This document shows positions 7,575 through 18,000 of a stretch of DNA of 55,736 nucleotides, in pieces. The stretch's first letter is position 1. Every line of letters begins with the position of its first letter. The notes under the pieces were generated by a model. The model made no database searches, was not told the origin of the DNA, and worked only from the letters and a program-made list of their open reading frames with translations. Where the stretch lies: the NCBI GenBank assembly GCA_902800365.1, contig CADCEF010000010.1, positions 1 to 55,736 of the forward strand, given 5' to 3'. This DNA comes from an uncultured Prevotella sp. (GTDB lineage: Bacteria > Bacteroidota > Bacteroidia > Bacteroidales > Bacteroidaceae). Position numbers and translations under genes: made by a program.

Positions 7575-9336
7575 TCATCTGACAATGTTGACAATCGAAC
7601 TCAAGACGGAAACGACGACCATCGCCTAATACAAGAGACAGGGGTTCGCGCCATGTGGGGCGCTTTCCACCACGTTTCACACAGTAGCCAAGGCTGTATC
7701 GCAAGCAATGGCGGCACTGCATGATAGGACCATCACCACCTTTAAGCTCGTAGGCCGACAGCTCGTTGGTTCCATAAAAAACTGCACTCTGGTGGTTTGA
7801 TATATTATTCTGATAACTAAGTTCCTTAACTCCAGGATTCTTTCCCACCCTGGCCTGCTTGACTTCTCGCTTAGCCTGGCCCATTGCGTCAATCAGTTGG
7901 CGACGCATATCAGATAGCTGACTATTGGGGATAAAGAAACTAAAATCGTCAGGCACCACAACCTCAGCACATTCGTAGATGGTATCACCAAGTTTTGACA
8001 GCTGACGAACAATATTCTCGCGAGGTGACTTCTGGGCCAACTGATGCTCTGCATCGAAGTGCACAGTAACACCATTAGCACTAAGCTCGAAGCCATCATC
8101 AACAGCACGCAGGGCTACAGTAATTGCTATCTTACGCGTGGCACTGGGTTTCGACAGAATACGCTCGAACTCCTGATCGTTATTACGATACAGAGCCATT
8201 CCTGGACGCAATCCAGCAGGCATCTTGAATGGGAAGATGCGATTACCAGCCACACGATTGGCACGGAAGCCTTCGAACTGGCGATCGCTATTCAGGAAGC
8301 ACAATCCATCGCCATTAGCAAAGCTGGCAGTTCCTGCTACATTAAACGAGTCGTTACGAATCTCCTTAACCCTGCCCACAAACTCGCCTACTGCCTTTGG
8401 GGTGTCAAAGGATGCAATATCTGGTTGGCGGCCATTCACAAAATATGTGGTATAGCCACGATTGAAAGTGCGATTAAGATTTGGAGTAAACGTATACTCG
8501 CATCGTCCTTTAGAAGCACGACAATACTCATCAGGATGTTTACGTATAAAGGCGTTAAGTCGCTCGCTATATGCAGCAGTGACATTCTTGACGTAAGCCA
8601 CATCCTTTAATCGGCCTTCAATCTTAAATGATACAGCACCTGCCTCGATAAGCTTATCAAGATTATCGCTCTGGTTCATATCCTTAAGCGAAAGCAGATA
8701 GCGTTCGTGCTCAACCTCAGTGCCTTCGGCATCGACAAGCGAGAAACGCATACGGCAGAACTGAGCACATTCTCCACGATTGGCACTGCGCTGGAAACAA
8801 TGCTGCGAGGCATAACAGATGCCAGAATAGCTGACACACAAGGCGCCATGAACAAACACCTCGAGCTCTATATCAGGTACCTCACGATGAATCTCTGCTA
8901 TCTCTTCGGCTGATAATTCGCGCGCCAGAACAGCTCGCGAGAAACCAAGCTGCTGCAACCAGCGCACTTTATCTGCAGAACGATTATCAGTCTGTGTAGA
9001 AGCATGAATCTCGAAAGGCTTGCCATCCATAAACTGCAGCAAACCCATATCCTGCACCAACACAGCATCTACACCAATAGCAGCCAACTGGTCGATCATA
9101 CCACGAACCTGCTCCAACTCATCATCGTAGACAATGGTGTTGAGCGTTACGTAGATCTTGGCATCGAACTGGTGGGCATATTCGCAAAGCTGGCGGATAT
9201 CATCGATACTATTACCAACAGCAGCGCGGGCTCCGAATTTTGGTGCTCCAATATATACGGCATCGGCACCATGATCGATGGCAGCGATACCACAAGCCAG
9301 ATTCTTGGCAGGAGCTAATAGTTCTAACGGAGTCAC
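7552..9336 (-). CDS. U32 family protein, RlhA-like (23S rRNA hydroxylation family)
   Basis: 594 residues. The N-terminal TIM-barrel-like U32 domain starts LELLAPAKNLACGIAAIDHGADAVYIG. The U32 signature is EVFVHGALCVSYSG (159-172), followed by Cys174, Cys180, Cys190 and Cys194, a set that can hold an iron-sulfur cluster. A C-terminal Cys-rich module (CRHC, then CQHC) resembles a metal-binding tail. In E. coli the related RlhA hydroxylates C2501 of 23S rRNA using prephenate-derived chemistry, so annotation as a 'peptidase' is probably historical. Other U32 branches act in ubiquinone synthesis or tRNA modification, so the substrate is not certain. It begins 5 bases after metA. Confidence 0.85.
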   Translation of the reverse strand: MTPLELLAPAKNLACGIAAIDHGADAVYIGAPKFGARAAVGNSIDDIRQLCEYAHQFDAKIYVTLNTIVYDDELEQVRGMIDQLAAIGVDAVLVQDMGLLQFMDGKPFEIHASTQTDNRSADKVRWLQQLGFSRAVLARELSAEEIAEIHREVPDIELEVFVHGALCVSYSGICYASQHCFQRSANRGECAQFCRMRFSLVDAEGTEVEHERYLLSLKDMNQSDNLDKLIEAGAVSFKIEGRLKDVAYVKNVTAAYSERLNAFIRKHPDEYCRASKGRCEYTFTPNLNRTFNRGYTTYFVNGRQPDIASFDTPKAVGEFVGRVKEIRNDSFNVAGTASFANGDGLCFLNSDRQFEGFRANRVAGNRIFPFKMPAGLRPGMALYRNNDQEFERILSKPSATRKIAITVALRAVDDGFELSANGVTVHFDAEHQLAQKSPRENIVRQLSKLGDTIYECAEVVVPDDFSFFIPNSQLSDMRRQLIDAMGQAKREVKQARVGKNPGVKELSYQNNISNHQSAVFYGTNELSAYELKGGDGPIMQCRHCLRYSLGYCVKRGGKRPTWREPLSLVLGDGRRFRLEFDCQHCQMNVYASTR

Positions 9337-9341
9337 TAGGC

Positions 9342-10259
9342 CTACTTGATTTCGTCAATATTATACGGAGTCTCCTGATAAACGTAGTAGTTTATCCAGT
9401 TTGAGTACAGCAGATTGGCATGAGCACGCCAGGTTACCAGTGGCTCATTATCAGGGTTGTTATCGCGATAGTAGTTCTTTGGCATGTCTACATCGTCGCG
9501 TATTCCCTTATCGCGCTTATACTCATTATCGAGTGTGTTGGGAGCATATTCCAAATGGCCTGTAATGAAGAACTCACGACCTCCGCGAGCCATCACCATG
9601 CTTACCCCACTCTCTTCTGATTCAGCAAGGAGTGTGAGCTCTGGGTTTGCAAGGATATCCTCGCGATGCACCTCGGTATGACGACTATGAGGCATCATGA
9701 ACACATCGTCGAACCCACGGAATATGGGCAGATGTGTAACCACCTGAGTCTGTGGGAAGATGCCAAACATCTTCTTCTTTAGCGGATACTTGGGCACTCC
9801 ATAATGATAATAGAGGCCAGCCTGAGCTGCCCAACAAATAAACAATGTACTTGTTACGTGGGTTTTAGCCCAATCAAAAATATCTGTTATCTCATCCCAA
9901 TAGGTAACATCCTCGAACTCCATAGTCTCAACAGGTGCACCAGTGATGATCATTCCGTCGAACTTCTCGTTTCGCATCGATTCGAAGTCGCGATAGAACA
10001 TCATCATATGTTCGATTGGGGTGTTCTTTGGGGTGTGACTCTTAAGCTTCATAAAGCTTATCTCCATCTGCAATGGAGTGTTCGACAGCAATCTAACAAG
10101 ATCAGTCTCTGTAGTAATCTTCAGAGGCATCAGGTTAAGAATTACTATCTTAAGTGGACGTATATCCTGAGTTGTGGCCCGCGAGTTATCCATGACGAAG
10201 ATATTCTCGTTTTTCAGAATATCTATGGCGGGCAGTCTGTCTGGTAATCTTAAAGGCAT
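9342..10259 (-). CDS. metA: Homoserine O-acyltransferase MetA (predicted acetyltransferase)
   Basis: 305 residues, full-length MetA. The class-I glutamine amidotransferase-like fold shows the nucleophile Cys142 in ICWAAQAGLY and the catalytic His235 and Glu237 in TGHLEY. It catalyses acylation of homoserine, the committed step to methionine. Residue 111 is Glu (GAPVE). In MetA studied experimentally, Glu111 favours acetyl-CoA and Gly111 favours succinyl-CoA, so this is more likely homoserine O-acetyltransferase despite the family's usual 'succinyltransferase' label. It lies 19 bases downstream of the PP2C gene and 5 bases upstream of the U32 gene, so it is probably co-transcribed with the signalling module. 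Confidence 0.95.
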   Translation of the reverse strand: MPLRLPDRLPAIDILKNENIFVMDNSRATTQDIRPLKIVILNLMPLKITTETDLVRLLSNTPLQMEISFMKLKSHTPKNTPIEHMMMFYRDFESMRNEKFDGMIITGAPVETMEFEDVTYWDEITDIFDWAKTHVTSTLFICWAAQAGLYYHYGVPKYPLKKKMFGIFPQTQVVTHLPIFRGFDDVFMMPHSRHTEVHREDILANPELTLLAESEESGVSMVMARGGREFFITGHLEYAPNTLDNEYKRDKGIRDDVDMPKNYYRDNNPDNEPLVTWRAHANLLYSNWINYYVYQETPYNIDEIK

Positions 10260-10278
10260 TTCTCTTTTTTCCTATCTT

Positions 10279-11022
10279 TTAAAACTTCAACACGCAGCAC
10301 GATACGTTGTCAAGTCCTCCTGCTTCAACAGCAGCATCGCACAGGTTGTTGGCATCAGAACCATTTGTAAGCAATGTGGTAATAACATGATCGGGCAACA
10401 TGTCTGTCAAGCCATCGCTACACAACAAGTAAACGTCGCCAACCTTTACATCTTCAGTCATCTTTACGATATCCATGAAAGACGAAGAACATCCGCCTCC
10501 GATACAGTTGGTGATGATATTTGAATGATGCGATGAACCAAGCATATTGCTGAGCGAGTGATCGGACGTAAGCTGAGTGAGCTCGCCATTGCGGAAACGA
10601 TACAGGCGACTATCACCACAGTTCATGGAATAAAATTCTCCCTCATAGAAAGCTATTCCTACCAAGGTTGTACCCATTCCCTTATACTGTTCATCGCTTC
10701 TTCCCTTTGAGGCAATCACATTATTGATAGAATCCAACCATCCTATCAATATCTCGTTGATGCCATTAGGATTGAGCCCTGTGGGCAAATCGTGAAAGAA
10801 GAATTGAAGATTATGCAAAGCATCACTACTGGCCACATCACCACGATTATGACCACCCATGCCATCAGCAACAGCAACAAGATATCTATCGCTATTAGTC
10901 AAATCAACTCGTGTTTCGAAACCATCATTTCTCACGAAATGATTCCCTACAAGTATCATATCCTCGTTCTGGCTTCGTACACAGCCAACCTTACTGGCAG
11001 ATGTTATTTGTATTGTTATCAT
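10279..11022 (-). CDS. PP2C-family Ser/Thr protein phosphatase
   Basis: 247 residues covering one PP2C (PPM) domain. Motifs: RSQNED (16-21), VADGMGG (51-57) with metal-binding Asp53, GMGTTLVG, NCGDSRLYRFRNG, SDGLTD (Asp203) and DNVS (Asp238). This matches bacterial Stp/PrpC phosphatases, which use two Mn or Mg ions to remove phosphate from Ser/Thr. No membrane segment or signal is visible, so it acts in the cytoplasm. As the last signalling gene of the module it is the probable eraser for the kinase encoded two genes upstream. The gap to the FHA gene is 16 bases. Confidence 0.93.
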   Translation of the reverse strand: MITIQITSASKVGCVRSQNEDMILVGNHFVRNDGFETRVDLTNSDRYLVAVADGMGGHNRGDVASSDALHNLQFFFHDLPTGLNPNGINEILIGWLDSINNVIASKGRSDEQYKGMGTTLVGIAFYEGEFYSMNCGDSRLYRFRNGELTQLTSDHSLSNMLGSSHHSNIITNCIGGGCSSSFMDIVKMTEDVKVGDVYLLCSDGLTDMLPDHVITTLLTNGSDANNLCDAAVEAGGLDNVSCCVLKF

Positions 11023-11038
11023 ATTGCTATTAAACTAA

Positions 11039-11695
11039 CTATCTAATAATCACTTGAAGATTAATGTTGGCAATAGTGAGTATATCACCATTCGACAACG
11101 TCATTTCGACATCAGGCTCTAAGGGGCGTTGATTAACTCGCGTACCATTTGACGAGTTCTTATCAATAACGCACCAGCCTGAGCCAGGTTTATACTTTAA
11201 CTGGGCATGAACACCCGAAACATATGAATGCTGTTCGAAGAATTGGACATATGGGCCCTTACGACGGCCGATAATTGCTCCGTTCATAGCAACGATTCGT
11301 ATATTGAGGCTATCGTTTACTAATGTCAGTGCTGGTAGACTTCCACGCGAAGGACCAGCTTGAGCAATAGAAATGCTTGGTCCTGGAGCAACGCTTGGAC
11401 CTGCAGAAGCGCTTGGGCCTCCTGCAGAAACACTTGGACCAGCAGCAACACCTGGACCAGCAGCAGCGCTTCTACCAGCATAAATACTTGCTACATTAAC
11501 GTTTACACTTGCTACTGGCTGCTGCGGTCCTGCAGCTTTCTCATGTCGCGAAACCATCAAGCCGCCACAACGGGTGCAACGCCTTCCCAGTCCCACATGA
11601 CCGCACTGCTTACAGAACGACAGTTCCTGCCCACATTGGTCACAGAAATAGGAATCATCCTCTATTCCCTCTTTACATGCTGGACAAATAATCAT
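11039..11695 (-). CDS. Zinc-ribbon and FHA domain protein
   Basis: 218 residues. Two N-terminal zinc ribbons (Cys4, Cys7, Cys18, Cys21; then Cys28, Cys31, Cys40, Cys43). A low-complexity linker (about 76-117) with repeated AGPS-type units. A C-terminal FHA domain (about 128-218) with the phosphothreonine-binding signature: Gly143-Arg144, Ser160 and His163, Asn180, Asn183-Gly184. FHA domains bind phosphothreonine peptides, so this is the likely reader of kinase products. It begins 7 bases after the AAA gene and ends 16 bases before the PP2C gene. The ribbon-linker-FHA layout suggests an adaptor that tethers phosphorylated partners to the AAA machine (inference). Confidence 0.9.
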   Translation of the reverse strand: MIICPACKEGIEDDSYFCDQCGQELSFCKQCGHVGLGRRCTRCGGLMVSRHEKAAGPQQPVASVNVNVASIYAGRSAAAGPGVAAGPSVSAGGPSASAGPSVAPGPSISIAQAGPSRGSLPALTLVNDSLNIRIVAMNGAIIGRRKGPYVQFFEQHSYVSGVHAQLKYKPGSGWCVIDKNSSNGTRVNQRPLEPDVEMTLSNGDILTIANINLQVIIR

Positions 11696-11702
11696 ATTTT
11701 AT

Positions 11703-14700
11703 TTAAATATCTTCTGGTAGTATAATCTGATATGTTTCCTTCGTAACCTGATCAGGCGGCAGCATGGATACACGCTGCGACAGCTTCTGGATAGTAGAAT
11801 CCAACAGGTTGCGCATCTCGCGGGCATTGCCCCAAGAGTCGCTCTTGGCAAGCACCATCTTGTAGATCTTGTCGAGTGCCTTGAGCTCTGATTCTGGCGA
11901 CAACTGGTACTGCTCCTTCTGAGCCATATGCTTGTAGATGGCAAGCAGCTCGTCTGGATCATAGTCGTCGATATGTAACTTATGTGTAAATCGGCTGGCC
12001 AATCCGGCATTCATCATGAGGAACTCTTCCATCTTGTCCTTATAGCCTGCTGCTATCACAACAAACTTGCCGCGATCGTCCTCCATACGCTTCATCAGGG
12101 TATCGATGGCCTCTTTACCATACATGTCGCCTCCATCGCTCAGCGTGTATGCCTCGTCGATAAACAGTATTCCGCCCATCGCCTTATCACACATGCTGTT
12201 GACAATCTTAGGAGTCTCACCCATGTATTTTCCTACAAGTGTGGCACGGCTGGCCTCTATCACACGTGATGTGGGCAGGATATCCATTGCCTGGAGCACC
12301 TCACCCATCTTACGAGCTATCGACGTCTTTCCTGTGCCTGGATTACCTGTAAGGATGAAGTTCATAGCCATCTGCTGAACATTACCAGCGCCCATAGCTG
12401 CACGCTGCTTCATGAACATGCTCTGAACTGCGAGCCTACGGATAGAATCCTTGACGCTGCGCATACCAATAAACTCCTCGAGCTCGTTGAGGACAACGTC
12501 GAGTGGACGGGCAGCTTCGCTCTGCGACATAGGCAGATCTTCCTTGGTAAGGGCGAACATGTCGGATTCCTGGAATCCTGGCTTGCCCATCTCTTTGACA
12601 AGACGCTGACTCTGACGTTCAACAGCCTCGTTGAAGATACGACGTGCCTCACGAGCGTTACCAAAGTTCTTATCACGACGCAGATAAAGCTGCTCGAACA
12701 AGCGATGGATAGCAGCCTTTGTCTCCTCGTCGACAGTGAAGTTCTTGCCTGCAGCAAGCTTCAGGAAGATCTCTGTCAACTCGTCTGGTGTATAATCGTC
12801 GAAGTGTATAGTCTGCGTGAATCGGCTCTTCAGACCTGGGTTAGAGTCAATGAAGTCGTGCATGTTGTCAGTATAACCTGCAACGATACAAATGAACTTA
12901 CCACGATCGTCTTCCAAACGCTTCAACAGGGTATCAATAGCCTCAGCTCCGAAGGTATCGCCATCACTCGACTTCAGCGTATAAGCCTCGTCGATAAACA
13001 GTACGCCGCCAAGAGCCTGATCAACCAACTGGTTTGTCTTAATAGCCGTCTGACCAGAGAAGCCTGCCACCAACTTAGAGCGATCGGCCTCAACAAGCTG
13101 ACCTCTTGCAACTACGCCGAGTGTCTTAAAGATGTCGGCCATGATTCTGGCCACTGTGGTCTTACCTGTTCCTGGATTACCAGTAAACACATAGTGCTTG
13201 CCTTGGAACGTATTGGTTTCGCCACGAGCAATCTGCAGATTGAGGAAAGCCGTGAGATTTGCAATCTCCTTCTTGACGCCAGAGAGTCCAACGAGTCCCT
13301 CGAGCTTCTTCAGACAGTCGTCGGCACTTACGGTTTGTGGTGCATCGTATGGTATATCCTCCTGAACAATGGTCATCAGCTCCTCGTTGCTCATCATAGA
13401 GATGTTTGCACCCTGCAGGCGCTGGGCCTGCTTCTTGCAAATCTGATCGAAGAGCGTACGCATGGTACGACCATTTGCGAAGTCCTTGTCGCGAGAGTCG
13501 TACATCTCCTTGATCATCTTCTGAGTAAGTGCCTGTGCATCTGGCGAGAAGATATACTTCTTCTGTTTTGCAAACACCTGCATAATCTGATACAGCTCGG
13601 CTGGTGAGTAGTCCTTGATATCGAGGAAGTAGTTGAAACGACTGCGGAAACCAGGATTAACACGGAACAGATTCTCCATCTCTGTGCGATAACCTGCTGC
13701 AATCACAATGAATTGTCCGCGATCGTCCTCCATTCTCTTCATCAGTTTCTCCAAGGCCTGTGCGCCTTGAGCGTCTCTATCGCCTGAAGCACTTACTGGA
13801 GCCAAGGTATAGGCCTCATCTACAAACAGGATTCCACCCTTAGCCTTATCGCAGAGGGCATCAACCACTTTTGGCGTTTCACCTTGATACTGGCTCACCA
13901 TCTTGGCACGGTCAACCTCAACCACATGGCCACTATCCAGATAACCTATCGCAGCAAGTATCTCACCCAGTTTACGGGCGATGGTGGTCTTACCTGTACC
14001 AGGATTACCAGTAAGGATGATATGCATCGACATCTTCTCCTGTTCACCAAGTCCACGTTCTGCACGCTGCATGGCATTCTGAACAGAGTAAGCCATCTCC
14101 TTAACAGCGGCCTTAACCTCATCCATGCCGATGTAGGTATCCAGATCTTTCAGGATATCCTCAACAGAACGTTCCTCAGGTACATAGCCCTTGATATCGC
14201 CAATCTCTACCCTTGTAGCGCTGGCGCCACGACTGATATATTGGGTAAAGATATCTTCTGCTGTCTTATTAGCCAGATGGCCGTTTCCAAACGTCTCGTC
14301 CTTGATCTTTACCTGATACTTGAAGAAACGCATCAACTGCTTTTCAGCCTCAGGCGAGTATTCTGTGATACCATACTTAAAGCGCAGGTCCATCTTACAT
14401 ATCTCAGTAAGTTCCTGATAACCAGGAGTGGTCATGCGGAACGTATACTTGAATCGGTTGGCTACGGCTGGGTTACTCTCCAGGAAGTCTTCCAATCCCT
14501 TTGTCAATCCTGAAATGATTACTATTGGATTGTCTTCCCACTTGTCCATCTCAACAAACAGTTTGTCGAGAGGGTTTACCTGGTTAGAGTACTTATCTGG
14601 CAACAGCTTCTGCACATTGTCGAAGAACAGTATACCGTTTTTAGCCTTCTTGATATTATCATCCCATTTGTCAACAAATCTCTGATAATCCACTGCATCT

Positions 14701-15008
14701 ACCATCATCAGCTTCGGCTTCTCGATAATCTGATGCTGGTAGAAGTAATCGCGCAGTATCTCTGCCAATGCAGTCTTACCCGTTCCAGTCTCACCAATCA
14801 CTACGGCGTTTAATGAAATACGGGCATTTGAGATATCCTTGCGAGAACGCAGAAACGTATATGTATCGACAATGGTTTTCAGCTGACTCTTCACTTCGTC
14901 GAGTCCAACCAGCTTATCAAGCAGATCCGTACTTGCAAGTGGTTGACCGCACCACTTGCAGAACTTTGCTATGCTTCTATTTTCTTTATGACAATTCTGA
15001 CAAACCAT
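11703..15008 (-). CDS. Giant AAA protein with four CbxX/CfqX-type modules and N-terminal zinc ribbon
   Basis: 1101 residues. A zinc ribbon (Cys3, Cys6, Cys17, Cys20) precedes four AAA modules. Module 1 has Walker A GETGTGKT (72-79) but Walker B FFDN (128-131), lacking the catalytic Glu. Modules 2-4 have GNPGTGKT at 334-341, 610-617 and 888-895, and Walker B [FV/FI]DEAYTL near 395-402, 671-678 and 949-956, each with a sensor-1 region ([VA]AGY) and an arginine pair (NPGF/LxSRF). This is the CbxX/CfqX (CbbX, SpoVK) branch, whose characterised member remodels Rubisco as a hexamer. A single chain with four modules is unusual. No membrane helix is seen. The gap to the kinase gene is 6 bases. Confidence 0.93.
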   Translation of the reverse strand: MVCQNCHKENRSIAKFCKWCGQPLASTDLLDKLVGLDEVKSQLKTIVDTYTFLRSRKDISNARISLNAVVIGETGTGKTALAEILRDYFYQHQIIEKPKLMMVDAVDYQRFVDKWDDNIKKAKNGILFFDNVQKLLPDKYSNQVNPLDKLFVEMDKWEDNPIVIISGLTKGLEDFLESNPAVANRFKYTFRMTTPGYQELTEICKMDLRFKYGITEYSPEAEKQLMRFFKYQVKIKDETFGNGHLANKTAEDIFTQYISRGASATRVEIGDIKGYVPEERSVEDILKDLDTYIGMDEVKAAVKEMAYSVQNAMQRAERGLGEQEKMSMHIILTGNPGTGKTTIARKLGEILAAIGYLDSGHVVEVDRAKMVSQYQGETPKVVDALCDKAKGGILFVDEAYTLAPVSASGDRDAQGAQALEKLMKRMEDDRGQFIVIAAGYRTEMENLFRVNPGFRSRFNYFLDIKDYSPAELYQIMQVFAKQKKYIFSPDAQALTQKMIKEMYDSRDKDFANGRTMRTLFDQICKKQAQRLQGANISMMSNEELMTIVQEDIPYDAPQTVSADDCLKKLEGLVGLSGVKKEIANLTAFLNLQIARGETNTFQGKHYVFTGNPGTGKTTVARIMADIFKTLGVVARGQLVEADRSKLVAGFSGQTAIKTNQLVDQALGGVLFIDEAYTLKSSDGDTFGAEAIDTLLKRLEDDRGKFICIVAGYTDNMHDFIDSNPGLKSRFTQTIHFDDYTPDELTEIFLKLAAGKNFTVDEETKAAIHRLFEQLYLRRDKNFGNAREARRIFNEAVERQSQRLVKEMGKPGFQESDMFALTKEDLPMSQSEAARPLDVVLNELEEFIGMRSVKDSIRRLAVQSMFMKQRAAMGAGNVQQMAMNFILTGNPGTGKTSIARKMGEVLQAMDILPTSRVIEASRATLVGKYMGETPKIVNSMCDKAMGGILFIDEAYTLSDGGDMYGKEAIDTLMKRMEDDRGKFVVIAAGYKDKMEEFLMMNAGLASRFTHKLHIDDYDPDELLAIYKHMAQKEQYQLSPESELKALDKIYKMVLAKSDSWGNAREMRNLLDSTIQKLSQRVSMLPPDQVTKETYQIILPEDI

Positions 15009-15014
15009 TTTATA

Positions 15015-18000
15015 TTATGCGTCTCTATCTATTTTCTTAATAATGTTAGCAGGGGCTTCCTTCATGTGGCTGTTAGGATTGGCTACATTCAGCATCTTTG
15101 GGCTGAACACAACAAACGAAATAACAAATACCAACATCAACAGGCTCCACAGCACATAGTGCAGAACACTCTCTCCGCTGATAGAACGTACCTGGTCAGT
15201 TACATCGTTCAACAATCCGAACTTAGATCCCTTGAATTTATACGATCTTGCTTTAAAGGTATAGAACAGTGGTTCTATCAGGTTCGACTTAACGTCGTTT
15301 TCCAGAACCTCTGAAATAAGTCTACTGTCTGCTTTCTCGTCGCCTCTGAAGTCAGTTAAGTGACATACCAACATATAAATCAGTGTAATCACTACGATTG
15401 CTACATTAAATAATGTAGGATGCGAAGCACCTATATACTTTAATATTATAATAGGTATAAAGCATGTGAATGCGCCAACAAGTCCCCAGAAGAATGAGAA
15501 CAGGAAATCGTAACCTTTGAAGAACGAACGAGTGGCCACGATAATGCCAGTCATACCTCCCAAAGGAAGTCCGATGCTAAGGAACGTGTGGCTAAGAATG
15601 TAAGCAGGATTGGTAACTCCGAATATTATGACGAATACTAACCATATTCCACTCAGAGCATAGAAAGCCATACGCCATATATTCTCTTTTGTCTTTGCTC
15701 TCTGCCAGCTGTCTTTCACGTGCTTTACACGCTTCTGTGTTTCATCGCGTGCATCCACAAAGCGTTTGTAATATCGCTGCGCAGGATCAATTTTACCCAT
15801 AGCCATAAGCCAGTCTTCAATGGCATGCTCGTATGAATATTCCTGAGCGAAATCGGCATTGGGGTCTTCATGATAGAATACAGCCATCCATTGGGCCAGC
15901 GAGCCGCTGCGTACTTCATTGCGGAACTGCTGCATCTTTTTACTCTGCAGATTGCGTCCGTCTGCATATTCGATGCCATCAGGCATGATATAGGTAGGTG
16001 TTACGCCTAATATTCTGCAGAATCTGTATACTGCAGTTTTTGCATCGTAGGCACCAAGCCTTTCCTTATTCTCATCGCTCTTAAAGTCAAAGCAGCGCTG
16101 ATGCTCATTGTACATCTCTGTCCATCCATGAAGTTGAGCATAATATGCAAATCGGCCATCCAATTCCAGCATATCCTTCATCTCCTCTTCAAACTCTTTA
16201 TCGGTTAAGTTCTGGGCCTTATGCAGACGTGCATTCAGCTGCTCGCCAACTTGCATGGGCGTAAAGGCATTGGCCAGATCATAAGCCGACTCACGATTCA
16301 GATTATACAGAACCTTGTATGCAAGATTTTGAGAATACTGCTGACCATTTATCATGATTCTCAGGCTCTCACACGCCATTGGATCTTCGTGGCTGTACAT
16401 CCAGGCAAGAAGTCGCCCGTCTGTAAGACTATGCCACTCGTCATCAGTAATATCCTCATTGCTATATGCGCTGACAATCTCGTTGATAGTGGATGAAGGG
16501 TGCTTTACCATGAATGGTATCTCTGGGTCAACTTCCAGCACTATCTTCATAATAGCCACTCTTACCTCATCTTTATTGGTACGGTCAATACCTCTAAAAT
16601 ATGAGCGCAGGCGCTCCACATCACAACTTGTATGGGTTTCTACATATAGATAGAATGGATCGTTTTCATTGTTCAGCGTTAACGCATACTCGTCCTGATT
16701 ACTCAACAGCGAGATACAGATGCTATGGATATCGTCACAAAGGTTTCCTCTTAAATCTTTATATGGATAGGTGGGCTCCATAGCATATACCGATGCCATC
16801 AGTCCTGCCCTCTGATCTATGGGATAACGCTTTGTAATAATATCCTTTACAATTGTGCTGAGCTTACTATTTCCACAAGCATCAAGCCACTGAGTGATAC
16901 GACCATTATACAGATATCCTATGGCTACTTTCTCGTTGGCCAACAACAGTGGAACCAACTCATGAATGTTATCAGCAACCAGATTTCGTTCTGGATCGAC
17001 AATAAAGCTCTTGTACTTAAGGAATGGCGAAGACAAATCAACCTTAGGACTCTCGCCAAGGAACCATTGCTCAACCTGTTCGTATCCCCAACGGTTAATT
17101 GGGTTTACTACCGTAAGACCCATCACCAGAAGTTTGATACGCTCTGGCAGTTCATTCATGCGAGGAATACGTCCTTCGTTCTTCTGACGCATCATCACAC
17201 GCTCGTTGGTACTCATTGGCGATTCGCCCAACCACAATGTCATCAGACTTATACCCAGCGAATAGAAATCAGCTTTGGCCGAAATTTCTACAACACCGTC
17301 GATAACATCAGAGTACATTTCAGGAGCGGCATAGATAGGGGTACGGGCCTGAGTAGTCTTATGGGCCTTACCATCGTCCTCAAGCATACTTGAGATTCCG
17401 AAATCTCCCAGCACCAGCTCATTATGGTCTTTATCGCGGAAGAAGAAGTTTCCTGGTTTGATATCCTTATGAAGAATACGCAACTGATGGCAGTAAGCCA
17501 AAGCGGCTGCACTTTGCAGAGTGATACGACGGAACTTGTCCATATCGCCGTCCAACTTGTATTCTGCCATTGAACCTCCACGCAGATACTCCATCAACTC
17601 ATAATAACGATGCTTGCCGTCTACGTAGGTCTTACCAAAATCGTAAACCTTCACAACCATCTCGAAGTCGAAGTTCAGCACAGTTTGCAGAATCTTTCTG
17701 TTGACGTCGAAGTTGGGATAGTAAACCTTCAGCACGAATTCCTGCTTGTTCTTTTCAACCAGGAACACCTGCGCTTCGCCTGTATTCTCACTCAGGACCT
17801 TTACACGCTTGTAGTCCTGACCTTTCAGTACAAATATACTGTCATCAACTTCATTGCGCTGCATTTTTTGCTTATGCGCCCTCTGAGTATTGCTGACAGA
17901 CGAGATAATCGATATATTAACACTTGGACGAGCCTTAGGTTGAGGTTGTGCCGACTGGGCTGTTCGCACGGTTCCGCTCAGATCGCCGCCGCCTGAACCA

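Noticed and set aside
12705-13607. 300-codon open frame antisense to the AAA protein
   Set aside because: It mirrors the repeated AAA modules in another frame and has no family signature, so it is a shadow of the real gene.
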